NCBI GenBank assembly: GCA_949130485.1
Contig: OX422191.1
Coordinates: 7,131,754 to 7,195,753, forward strand
Direction of reading: 5' to 3'
DNA: 64,000 nt
Origin: Agelas oroides
Lineage: Eukaryota; Porifera; Demospongiae; Agelasida; Agelasidae
This document shows, piece after piece, positions 24,301 through 33,545 of the stretch. The notes below the pieces were generated by a model, which did no database searches, was not told the origin of the DNA, and saw only the letters and a program-made list of their open reading frames with translations. The stretch's first letter is position 1. Every line of letters starts with the position of its first letter. Made by a program: the position numbers and the translations under genes.

Positions 24301-25950
24301 CTGCAGGCCCGGTGGCAGGGTCCTTATCCTGTGCTACGTCGTGTGGGTACTGTCACCTATCAGATCGACATGTTTGATACCCGGAAACGCCGTCGGATTT
24401 TTCATGTGAACATGCTACGCAAGTGGCACACTCCAAATGCCACCAGCTTCCTTGCTGAGGATGATGATGCGATGGACATAGAGAATGAAGAAGTTGTGAT
24501 GTGGAGAGGTGACGAGGTTGAGGATCAACCAGTGGTCAGTAAAGAACTTGACACGGAGAAGCATGCCGAGCTACAAATCCTACTGGGGGAGTTCTCAGAT
24601 GTCCTTCGATCCACACCAGGCAGGACAAGTATGGCCGAGCACAATATTGAGACTGGGACAGCTAACCCGATCCGACTACCCCCATACCGGTTGCCACATG
24701 CCTACCGAGAGACGGTGAGAAAGGAGCTGAATGAGATGGAGGAGAGTGGCGTGATTGAACCTTCTGTCAGTGAATGGGCCTCTCCAGTAGTTCTTGTCCA
24801 GAAGAAGGACGGCACTATGCGCTTTTGCGTAGACTATCGGAAGTTGAACAGTGTATCACGGACTGATGCCTATCCCATGCCAAGAGTGGATGACCTAATT
24901 GACCGGCTGGGCACCGCCAAATACATCACCACACTGGATCTTACACGTGGCTACTGGCAGGTACCTATGGCCAAAGGTGCCTGCACGAGAACGGCATTCA
25001 CCACCCCATTTGGTCTGTACCAGTTTCGGGTGATGCCATTCGGTCTACAGGGTGCACCGGCCACTTTTCAGCGGATGATGGACCAGTTGATACGTGGTAT
25101 GGAAACATTTGCTGGTGCTTATCTTGACGATCTGGTCATTCACAGTTCAACCTGGGAGGATCATCTGCGTCAGATTCGTGCTGTACTTGAGAGATTGCGA
25201 GAAGCAGGACTGACTGCAAAACCCAGGAAGTGCCAGTTCGCCATGTCCAAATGTGTCTACCTTGGTCATGTGGTGGGGAATGGCATGGTACAGCCGGAGG
25301 AGTCCAAGGTGAAGGCAGTGAAGCAGTTCACGACTCCAGTAACAAAGAAAGAAGTGAGGACCTTCTTGGGGATGACCGGATACTACCGGAAATTCATTGA
25401 AGATTATGCCACAGTTGCAGCCCCGCTGACAGACCTAACTCGCAAGAATAGCCCTAATCGTGTCAAGTGGACTCCAGTATGTGAAGCAGCCTTTCAGAAG
25501 TTAAAAAACTGTCTATGTTCCACACCTGTGCTCAGAAGTCCAGATTTTGATAGGACTTTTATTGTTCAGACTGATGCGTCAAACCGAGGTGTCGGAGCGG
25601 TGTTGAGTCAAGTGGGTGAAGATGGCACAGATCATCCTATCGCATATTATAGTCGAAAACTCCTTCCGCGAGAGGAACGATACTCGACTATAGAGAAGGA
25701 GTGTCTGGCTATAAAGTTAGCAGTCCAAACCTTTCGGGTGTACTTGCTGGGAAAGCCCTTCATCATCCAGACAGACCACCGGTCGTTGGAATGGTTGGAC
25801 CGGCTTAAGGAGAATAATGCCCGCCTCACAAGATGGAGTCTATCTTTGCAGCCCTATCAGTTTCAAGTACACTATCGGGCTGGTAAAGCTAATGCTAATG
25901 CCGATGCACTATCTCGGGGAGTAGAGTCACCCACAAACGCGACATGTTAG
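21391..25950 (+). CDS. gag-pol: Gag-PR-INT-RT-RNaseH polyprotein (Gmr1-like)
   Basis: One uninterrupted 1519-aa polyprotein. Residues ~20-100 form a charged coiled coil. Residues ~181-269 look like a SCAN-type capsid domain (YRQRFR, a WL helix, EQLLRALPDE, LAEDY). CCHC zinc knuckles lie at 293-306 and 335-348, and the aspartic protease motif DTGAS at 393-397. Integrase follows: HHCC zinc finger (H674, H681, C711, C714), a DD35E core (D743, D802, E838) and a C-terminal module with GPYPVL. RT comes after it, with WASPVVL at 1129 and YLDD at 1244-1247, then RNase H with TDAS at 1394-1397. All expected catalytic residues are present, so it may be active. I see no frameshift between gag and pol. 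The first ATG, 42 bp past the PBS, is the natural start. I see no chromodomain or envelope gene. Confidence 0.95.
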   Translation: MTTRSGRRYTKSGKMSSENGESEAASMAEMVRLLLEDRRKREEETAAEQRRRDEERADELRRRMEEEERRAREADQRVKEMQEQFELMRKLVEGTSKREEPRKPERADTIKLTKLTEQDDIEAYLTVFERMMGAYEVEKSRWAFMLAPQLTGKAQQAYAALSADDAGDYPALKAAILQRYDINEETYRQRFRAAKMGSGESPPALATRLTDLAGKWLKECGTVQEVVDAVVKEQLLRALPDEVRVWVSERKPTTSTAAGRLAEDYLQARRQSMSVNREASRKTERPSEGPVKCHKCGQPGHLARECPRNTRLGYGGAVSGQQPPRQGREGQVLRCYNCHRIGHVAAKCPSRAAMYCESGCRRRRPVARARDHKGDVSRQGVVEGVNVSDILLDTGASTTLVRSDLVPEEKMTAEEISIRCAHGDTVIYPLAEIEIVVGGRSLTVEAAVADKLPVSVLLGRDVPELGVLLQESDQDIGEMQPGEAMVVTTRARKRQQQQEEAVRMEEERRDGAHPKAIERLMTVNQEEDQPREGNLETGAQEADTVETSDGDMLGATFDEELFSGGQERVKLSRSQKRANRETFSQGKEEESTYPCHPLDLTSAEVRRLQQEDESLVEVRKAARGEASSAGAGFFEKEGLVYRRWVPPGRDGEDMAVEQLVLPRQCRGTVMQLAHTIPLAGHMGKTKTGQRVRQRFYWPTLFRDVAEYCRTCAECQKAAPGRRQRAPLIPLPVIEEPFRRMAMDIVGPLPRSRSGNRYVLVMCDYATRYPEAVPLRCIDAEHVAEELVKVFARVGVPQEILTDQGSNFTSQLLREVYNLLKVQAIRTSPYHPQTDGLVERFNQTLKQMLRKAATEEGKDWDKLLPYLLFAYREVPQASTGFSPFELLYGRQVRGPLDVLKETWETDKRSNDSVVSYVLSVQEKLARMSELVRENLAQAQKDQKRWYDRHARQREFQPGEHVLVLLPSSTSKLQARWQGPYPVLRRVGTVTYQIDMFDTRKRRRIFHVNMLRKWHTPNATSFLAEDDDAMDIENEEVVMWRGDEVEDQPVVSKELDTEKHAELQILLGEFSDVLRSTPGRTSMAEHNIETGTANPIRLPPYRLPHAYRETVRKELNEMEESGVIEPSVSEWASPVVLVQKKDGTMRFCVDYRKLNSVSRTDAYPMPRVDDLIDRLGTAKYITTLDLTRGYWQVPMAKGACTRTAFTTPFGLYQFRVMPFGLQGAPATFQRMMDQLIRGMETFAGAYLDDLVIHSSTWEDHLRQIRAVLERLREAGLTAKPRKCQFAMSKCVYLGHVVGNGMVQPEESKVKAVKQFTTPVTKKEVRTFLGMTGYYRKFIEDYATVAAPLTDLTRKNSPNRVKWTPVCEAAFQKLKNCLCSTPVLRSPDFDRTFIVQTDASNRGVGAVLSQVGEDGTDHPIAYYSRKLLPREERYSTIEKECLAIKLAVQTFRVYLLGKPFIIQTDHRSLEWLDRLKENNARLTRWSLSLQPYQFQVHYRAGKANANADALSRGVESPTNATC

Positions 25951-25954
25951 TCGC

Positions 25955-25972
25955 AGGAGAAGGGGGGAGGAG
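25955..25972 (+). other. Polypurine tract
   Basis: An 18-base all-purine run (AGGAGAAGGGGGGAGGAG) directly abuts the TGTGAGG start of the 3' LTR, five bases after the gag-pol stop. This is the expected priming site for plus-strand synthesis. Confidence 0.9.
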
Positions 25973-26406
25973 TGTGAGGGATTACCTCACTGTGACAGCT
26001 ATTGCCCTTATTTATTAATTTGTGTATATTTTTGCATGTAGGTTAAGTCATGGTTCCTAATTTCCTGCTTGTATATTTTGTGGTTTAGGTTCTGTATCAA
26101 GGTCAGTTATATTTACCACATTTGTGGAATGTTTCCAGTTGCATCATTTTGTCACCTAGGTCATTTCTTTTGGTTGAATACTTAATGTTTCTGTACCTGA
26201 TTTCCTGGCTTTTCAGTTGCTCCCTAATATTTTATATTGTGGTTTCCTGTACTTTCCATATAGGATGTTGTATCATCCTGATTGCAGCTAGATCATGTTA
26301 GTTTTGTACCTATTTAAGTCAGCTGGGTTTTGCTGTTTGATGTTGAACTAGAAATTGAGTCTCTCCAATTGACATCTCGAGTTGCGCCGCGGCTTAATCC
26401 TTCACA
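25973..26406 (+). repeat. 3' LTR of Gmr1-like element
   Basis: This is the 434-bp second copy of the LTR, ending TTCACA at 26406 and followed by the CCGAT duplication. Reading the copies side by side I found no substitution. Confidence 0.95.
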
Positions 26407-26895
26407 CCGATACGTTGGTAAAACCACAACCGCACCCAGACAATTTTCAGAACACTTACTCCAAAATGAAAACAAACATCAGACTATGAATGTACACACC
26501 AAATGGAACTGTTTGATACCCATTTTGTCTGGTTTGGTCAAGTATTGTCTGTTTCAGGGATGATATTGTTAGTTACAAGTAGCCGATATGTACAAGTGGT
26601 AAAATCACAACTGCACCTAGACTATTTTCAGAACACTTACTCCAAAATGAAAACAAACATCATATTATGAATGTACACACCAAATGGAACTGTTTGATAC
26701 CCATTTGGTATAGTTTGGTCAAGTATTAGCTGTTTCGGGCCTGAAATTGTTAGTTACAAGTAACCGATATGTACAAGTGGTAAAATCACAACTGTACCTA
26801 GACTATTTTTGAACCACTCATACGAAAATGAAAACAAACATCAGATTATGAAGGTACACATCAAATGGAACTGTTTGATACCCATTTTGTATAGT
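26407..26895. repeat. Tandem array of ~181-bp units (right part)
   Basis: The array continues after the LTR element with GGAACTG at 26509, 26686 and 26866. The last unit breaks off within TTTTGTATAGTTTCAGG. With the left part this makes about 24 units. Confidence 0.9.
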
Positions 26896-29477
26896 TTCAG
26901 GCCTGAAACATACATGATCATGCAATAACTTTTCCAACTCCTGTAGCTTTAGTCTGGAGAGAACAACCATCATGACAGGTAGTAGCGTGTATGTACAGTC
27001 TGTTTTGTTACAGAAACTTATACTTAGAAGTACAGGAGCCAGCCTCGCAAACAGGGTGGGGCTAATAATGACAGGGGCGTGGCTCAGTCCTTGTACGCGT
27101 GCGCAACATGGCACGCGCCATTTCGCATTTTCTCACTTCGATCGTACACTTCAAGTTCGTCTTCTTTGATATGATCCGTTCGTGAAAATTCCGCCAGCAA
27201 CAAAATGGTACCTGAGCTTAGTGGAGGAGAGGGCTTACATGTTCGATGTCCCACGGGAGCGAATGTCTTTCGGTGACAAGGAGTGCGGAGCGGTTACATC
27301 GCTGAGACTTCACACCACCGTGGTAAGAAGTGGCTGAAAGTCAATGAATTTATAAATGTACTTTTTTTTACTACATATAAAATAGCTAAAGTAGCTATTT
27401 CCGCGTAAGGAAACATATAGCTAGCTATAGAGTTGTACTGCAGTAGTAAAGTCGCTAAAGAAATATTGTTGAATGTGTCATTTCTTTCTTTCTACCTTAT
27501 ACCTCCCTGCTTGTTCCCTTCTCATCCTTCCACCAACTACCAGACTAGCTAGACCAGTTAGTCTTCCTCTATACTGATCTTGTCTGAGAGATCGTGGTGG
27601 TGATAGGTACACAGAGTGAGTCTGCGGCCTTCCCAAAGACATGTTCTGAAGGGAGGTTCTGGAGGCTGTATATGAACAGAGAGGAAAGGTATGAGATAGG
27701 GAGAACAAAAGCTTTTATTTAAAAGCCCCAGATGATTAATTCACATCACTTGTATATCCATACACAGGACCTTTGTCTCCAGGCTAGTAATGCCTCATTG
27801 TTCAGAAGTACCCAGGCCACAAGGTTCAATCTCCACGCTGCCCTGCAAGTGGTTTAAACTGCTGGTAAGTAAGCTTGTACTATATACTTATTACAACTGC
27901 AGTTGTCTGAATTTGCATTTAGGTCTTCCTCCTTAATTTGTTCTGCACTGGATTGGGGGTGGGGGGAGCCATAGTACATTTCTTAATGAGGTGCGGAGAA
28001 CATAAGTTGTACACAAGGCCTTGTATTTTCTGAAATGTACCTGCTGAGTGGATGACTCTTCTGGTTGGGAATTGTCCAGAGCTTGCGTTTTTGTACTCTT
28101 AAATTTGCAAACCTAGTTTGTATCATGACCATCTTCCACTATACCTTCCAGGCCTGTTTACTTCTCCTCACTACACCAACTGACTACAGAGGCCCCAGCT
28201 GCTTGAAGAGGCTCATAGCCAAGTGAGTGGTTACAATGTTTAATTCATCTAGCCTTATCCCTGGTGATTACGTTCAGGGATTTCCATGTATGCATGAATA
28301 ACAACAAACAAGATGAGCCTTTCTGAGATGCTGACTGTGTGATTTCTTCACATACCCTGGTAGAGGAATTGCATTTGAAATGATAGCTGCCACACTTTTG
28401 AAATATTTTCAGTACACATGCTGCCATGTTGGAGGGCAATTGAAGGAAAGCAATTATACAAAAATTACATTTCTACAGACCTGTTTCGGGCGTTTAACTT
28501 CAACTTTAGACTATGCAAAGGGTTAGTGAAGACATTTAACACGCCTCTGTGAGAAATGAATGCTACTGGTAGGAGCATTGCTAGGGTGGGAAGTTCAATG
28601 CGCTAGTATGATAATCACTACTGTTTTGTCCTCCAAGATGCCCCACATGACTTGTATAATGGAATAATAGAATGATTGCAGTTCCTCTATCGCATGACCC
28701 GACTAGTATATGAATAATTATTGCATGTGCTATTCTTTCACAGATGGATGTTAACAATTGAACACAACTAACTGATTGATAGGTACATAAAATGTATATT
28801 ATATGCGTAGTTGAATGCCATTTTTGTATGTATAGAGTATATTGACACATTTTTGTACAATGTAGTACTTCAATCACATACGTATTTGTATAAAATGCTG
28901 TAACGTAAGTTATAGCATAACTATTGTTTGCTTGTTTTAGTATATTCATGTTTTCAACTCAGTGTATGTCACAATTATATTTTGCTTACAGTCAAGAGTG
29001 TTTCATTGGAAATTCCATGTAAAAGCTCCACCCACTAAGTGAGGGGTCAGCTGCATGTCAGTTGACACACTGCTAATTTTGCACACCAATTTTGACACAT
29101 TGGTAGAATAACACACTTGTTATTTAGCACACTTGCTGAATAGCACACTACTAATTTGGCACACTGTCCAGTTAGCACATGTGTAGTTTTGACACACCTA
29201 ACAATTTGACATGCGTGTAGGTGTGTCAAAACTGGAGACATCACTTTTGACACACTTTTTGTGTCAGATTAGCACACTTTTTTTTTTCTGTGTGGACCCC
29301 CCTTTGGCGGCTAGTAATGTATTTTGCGTACGTAACTGCACGAGTCCATCAAATGATTATGCAGCAGTGGCATGCAGCAACAACAACCAGGCACAGTTAC
29401 ACACTCACGTATCAGTTCCTTACTGATCTCCAGACGTTTGACTAGGCCTGGAGTTGCTTCGAGATATTCAGTTCGGC
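26896..29477. other. Gene-poor interior of the TIR element
   Basis: No long ORF or transposase signature is visible. Three short stretches carry exon-like borders on the plus strand: an open stretch ending in GTAAGAAG at about 27320, one between CCAG at 27781 and GTAAGTAAG at about 27862, and one after TTCCAG at about 28150. A degenerate GCACACT/TTGACACA repeat occupies 29055-29290. It could hold a captured or resident non-coding transcript; nothing firm can be said. Confidence 0.4.
29185..29233. repeat. 15-bp perfect hairpin
   Basis: AGTTTTGACACACCT at 29185-29199 is the exact reverse complement of AGGTGTGTCAAAACT at 29219-29233, with a 19-nt loop. It sits inside the degenerate TTGACACA repeat tract. 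Confidence 0.85.
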
Positions 29478-29804
29478 CCGAGGGGTCCGCCAGGGCGCGC
29501 CTCGGCGTACTAGATTTCGAAATCCACTGGATTTCACGTGGATTTCGGATTTCAGAGTGGATTTCTGGATTTCACAGTGGATTTCTGGATTTCAGTTTGG
29601 ATTTCTGCCGATAGGTTTCTTCTTGTATGTTCTTGGATACTTTACTTATAGTTCCCAGCTTAGCAAAAATTTTTTAGTTAGTTGTAGTTTTGGCTAACTA
29701 AATTTTAAAAAGGCCGTACTAAAATGTATTTAGTTAAAGTTATAGTTAACTAAAACAACACTATCGGACAGTGTACGAGATTTCTTTTATGACGGACCCC
29801 TCGG
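29478..29804. mobile_element. Small MITE with 12-bp TIRs
   Basis: CCGAGGGGTCCG (29478-29489) and CGGACCCCTCGG (29793-29804) are perfect inverted repeats. The hexamer TTCGGC flanks both sides (29472-29477 and 29805-29810). The interior has a GGATTTC-type tandem tract (about 29515-29610) and an AT-rich TTAGTTAA palindromic stretch (about 29725-29755). It is nested near the right end of the larger TIR element. Confidence 0.75.
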
Positions 29805-29938
29805 TTCGGCCTTCCAGCTATATTTTATTTGAATGCGTTCACGTGACCGAAAGTGGGCGTGGCAACCCAAAAATTTCCGCCGCGCGAAGCGCGCCGATGA
29901 CTGAACCCCCCCTTTCTAAATTTCTAGATCCGCCACTG

Positions 29939-29943
29939 GGTAC
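29939..29943. other. Target-site duplication GGTAC (right)
   Basis: GGTAC follows the CCGCCACTG terminus directly and matches 17118-17122. Satellite sequence resumes immediately. Confidence 0.8.
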
Positions 29944-32511
29944 AATGTAGTAGAGCCAGGTAGAGACACCGTAGAGTGTAGTACAGTCACACAGAATCAA
30001 GTAGAGACACTGTAGAATGTAGTAGAGTAGGTAGAGTGTAGTAGGGTCAAGTAGAGCCAAGTACAGCCATGGTAGAGTGTAGCAGAGTCAAGGAGAGTCA
30101 TGCAGAGCCATGGCAGAATGTAGTGGAGTCATGTAGAGTCAAGTAGAGGCATGGTACAATGTAGTGGAACCAGGTAGAGCCATGGTTGGGTGTAGTAGAG
30201 TGAAGTAGAGCTAAGTAGCGCCATGGTAGTGTGTAGCAGAGTGAAGTAGAGTAAAGTAGAGCTATGGTAGAATGTAGTAGAGTCATGTACAGTGAAGTAA
30301 GGCATGGTAGAATGTAGTAGAGCCAGGGAGAACCATGGTAGAATGTAGTAGAGTCAGGTAGAGCCATGGTAGAATGTAGTAGAGCCATGGTAGAATGGAG
30401 TAGAGCCATTGTAGAGTGCACTAGAATCAAGTAGAGCAAAGGAGAGTGATGGTAGAGTGTAGTAGTGTCAGGTATAGTCAAGTAGAGCCATGGTATAATG
30501 TAGTAGAGCCAAGGTAGAGTATAGTAGAGCCAAGGAGAGCCAAGTAGAGCCATGGTAGAGTGTAGTATAGTCAAGTAGAGCTAAGTTGAGTAAAGGTAGA
30601 ATGTAGTAGAGTCATGGTAGAATGAAGTAGAGACAAGGAAAGCCAGGTAGAGAAATGGTATAGTGTAGTAGAGTCAAGTATAGAGCCAAGTATAGCCATG
30701 GTACAGTGTAGTAGAGTCAAGTAGAGCTAAGTAGAACCATGGTAGAGTGTAGTAGACCCAAGGAGCCATGGTGGAGTGTAGTAGAGTCAAGTAGAGTCAA
30801 GTAGAGCTATGGTACAATGTAGTAGTGTCATATGGAGTCAAGTAGAGCTATGGTAGAATGTAGTAGTGCCATGGTACAATGGAGTAGAGCCATTGTAGAG
30901 TGTAGTAGAGTCAAGTAGAGCCATGTAGAGCCATGGTAGTGTGTAGTAGAGTCAAGTAGAGAGAAGTAGAGCCATGGTAGAGTGTTGTAGAGCCAAGGAG
31001 AGCCACGTAGAGCCATGGTGGAGTGTAGTAGAGTCAAGTAGAGCCAAGTAGAGCCATTGTAGATTGTAGTAGAGTCAAACAGAGTCAAGTAGAGCTATGG
31101 TACATTGTAGTAGAGTCATGTAGAGTGAAGTAGAGGCATGGTAGAGTGTAGTAGAGCCAGGTAGAGCCATGGTAGAGTGTAGTCGAGTCAAGTAGAGTCA
31201 AGTAGAGCAATGTTATAATATAGTAGAGCCAAGGTAGAGTGTAGTAGAGCCAAAGAGAGCCAAGTAGAGCCATGGTAGAGTGTAATATAGTCAAGTAGAG
31301 CCAAGTAGAGCCATGGTAGAATGTGGTAGATTCAAGGAGAGTCAAATAAATCTATGGCAGAATGTAGTAGAGTCATATGGAGTGAAGTAGAGCTATGGCA
31401 GATTGTAGTATGGCCATGGTAGAATGAAGTATAGAGACAAGTAGAGCCAGGTAGAGTCATGTTATAGTGTAGTAGAATCATGTAGAGCAACATAGAGCCA
31501 TGGTAGTGTGTAGTAGAGTCAAGTAGAGCTAAGTAGAGCCATGGTAGAGTGTAGTAGAGCCAAGGAGAGCCATGGTGGAGTGTAGTAGAGTCAAGTACAG
31601 TCAAGTAGAGCTATGGTACAATGTAGTAGTGTCATATGGAGTCAAGTAGTGCTATGGTAGAATGTAGTATAGCCATGGTTCAATGGAGTAGAGCCATTGT
31701 AGAATGTACTTGAATCAAGTAGAGCAAAGTAGAGTCATGGTAGAGTGTAGTAGAGCCAAGGAGAGCCACGTAGAGCCATGGTGGAGTGTAGTAGAGTCAA
31801 GTAGAGCCAAGTAGAGTCAAGTAGAGCTATAGTACAATGTAGTAGAGTCATGTAGAGTGAAGTAGAGGCATGGTAGAGGGTAGTAGAGCCAGGTAGAGTG
31901 AAGTAGAGTCAAGTAGAGCCATGGTATAATGTAGTAGAGCCAAGGTAGTGTGTAGTAGAGCCATGGTGAGCCATGTAGAGCCATGGTAGAGTGTAGTAGA
32001 GTCAAGTAGAGCTAAGTAGAGCCATGGTAGAATGTAGTAGAGTCAAGTAGAGTCAAATAGAGCTATGGCAGAATGTAGTAGAGTCATATGGAGTCAAGTA
32101 GAGGTATGGTAGAATGTAGTATACGCATAGTAGAATGAAGTAGAGACAAGTAGAGTAATTGTAGAATGTAGCAGAGTCATGTAGTGTCGAGTAGAGCCAT
32201 GGTAGAATGCAGTAGAGCCATGGGAGTGTGTACTAGAGTCAAGTAGAGCCAAGTAGAGCCATAGTAGTGTGTAGTAGAGTTAAGTGAAATCAAGTAGATC
32301 CATAGCAGAATGTAGTAGAGATAAGGTAGAGTGTAGTAGGGTTAAGTAGAGCCATGTAGAGTCGTGGTAGAGTGTAGTAGAGTGAAGTAGAGCCATGGTA
32401 GTCATGTAGTGTCAAGTAGAATGGAATGGAATGTAGTAGAGCAAGGAAGAGCCATGTTAGTGTGGAGTAGAGTCAAGTAGAGCCAAGGAGAGCCACGTAG
32501 AGCCATGGTAT
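29944..32511. repeat. TAGAG satellite, continuation right of the insertion
   Basis: Same 10-bp/41-bp repeat, same orientation as 1-17117, continuing in register across the transposon. Minus-strand ORFs here (longest 158 aa at 30098-30574) are repeat translations. Confidence 0.93.
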
Positions 32512-32521
32512 ATATATATAC
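32512..32521. other. Satellite inversion junction at a (TA)n centre
   Basis: Left of this point the repeat reads GAGAGCCACGTAGAGCCATGG. After a short TATATATATA it reads CTTGGCTCTACGTGACTCTAC, the reverse-complement theme. The region is a near-palindrome with a TA spacer, so the array switches strand here. Confidence 0.85.
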
Positions 32522-33310
32522 TTGGCTCTACGTGACTCTACTGTACTCTTCAATGAATTTACTTGAATCTACCATTACTCTACTTGGGTGTGCCTGACTC
32601 TTCCACATTCTACCATGGCTGTACTTAGGTGTACTACACTCTACCATGGCTCAACCTGGTTCTACTTGATTCTACTTCTCTCTGTCATCGCTTTATAGTT
32701 GGCTGTACTTCACTCTTCTACACTCTACTATGGCTTGACTTGGCTCTACTTGACTCTACTACACTCTACAATGGCTCTACTTGGCTCTACTTGACTCTAC
32801 TATACTATACTATGGCTCTACTTGGCTCTACTTTACTATACTACAGTCTACCATGGCTCTACTTGGCTCTAGCATGGCTCCATTTTGCTCTACCTGACTC
32901 TAGTTCACTCTACCATGACTCTACTTGGCTCTACGTGACTCTACTGCACTCTTCAATGGATCTACTTGACTCTACCATTGCTCTACTATGGCTCTACTTG
33001 GCTGTACTTGACTCCACTACACTCTACTATGGATCTACTTGACTCTCCTACAGTCTACCATGGCTCTACTTGGCTCTACCATGGCTCTGTTTTGTTCTAC
33101 CTGACTCTTCTTCACTCTACCATGACTCTACTTGGCTCTACGTGACTCTACTACACTCAATGATTGCTCTACTTAGCTCCACTTGACTCCACTACATTCT
33201 ACCATGGCATCTACTACAGTCTACTATGGCTCTATTTGGGTCTATTTGACTCTATATTACACTCTACAATGCATGGCTCTACTATGCTCTACATGTCTGT
33301 ACTGCAGTGT
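32522..33310. repeat. TAGAG satellite in inverted orientation
   Basis: The repeat is written as CTCTACTTGGCTCTACTTGA, complementary to the left array. ORFs on the plus strand here (137 aa at 32629-33042) are the same low-complexity repeat peptides. The array decays near 33300. Confidence 0.9.
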
Positions 33311-33545
33311 ACCATCCAGTGCCCAAAGTTTAAAAAATCTATCAATGCCCATTTCATTCAAGTGGGAAGAAAATAAGAACTAGAGTCATACCATGGACCA
33401 CAGATATGTCAGAGTGATGTGCAATACAGGAAATGACATTATTGTTGATTGTTGCAATTTGCAGTTCTTCAGTGCAGCAATGCACTGAGTGGATGTCAAA
33501 CCTGTGTTTATCACTACCCAATTCAGTGATACCCCCCTATTTTAG
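33311..33545. other. Short unique spacer between the two satellites
   Basis: Non-repetitive AT-rich sequence with no convincing gene. A phrase near 33349-33376 (CCATTTCATTCAAGTGGGAA) recurs near 51866, so it may be a fragment of a dispersed repeat. Confidence 0.5.

Larger units (their letters stand above)
20896..26406 (+). mobile_element. Gmr1-like LTR retrotransposon, structurally complete
   Basis: This 5511-bp element has 434-bp LTRs, a tRNA-Leu-type primer site, one long gag-pol ORF, a polypurine tract and a 5-bp duplication CCGAT (20891-20895 and 26407-26411). I saw no difference between the LTRs by eye, which suggests a very recent insertion. Integrase lies upstream of reverse transcriptase, although both are Ty3/gypsy-like in sequence. 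That order defines Gmr1-like elements. It inserted into a unit of the 181-bp array. Confidence 0.93.
17123..29938. mobile_element. hAT-like TIR element, non-autonomous composite
   Basis: It starts CAGTGGCGGATTTAG and ends CTAGATCCGCCACTG, an inverted repeat of about 15 bp with one mismatch. Both ends then run into G/C homopolymer stretches. A 5-bp duplication (GGTAC) flanks it. CAG-starting termini fit hAT elements, and some hAT groups make 5-bp duplications; the superfamily is inferred. No transposase ORF is visible. Inside are a 181-bp tandem array, a later LTR retrotransposon (20896-26406) and about 3 kb of AT-rich sequence. Without the retrotransposon and its 5-bp duplication the element is about 7.3 kb. 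Confidence 0.7.

Noticed and set aside
29839..30060. ORF ending in a GGSRNLERGG-type peptide
   Set aside because: This peptide is the translation of the transposon terminus CAGTGGCGGATCTAG and its flank, not a protein.
30098..30574. 158-aa minus-strand ORF
   Set aside because: Same repeat peptide as in the left satellite.
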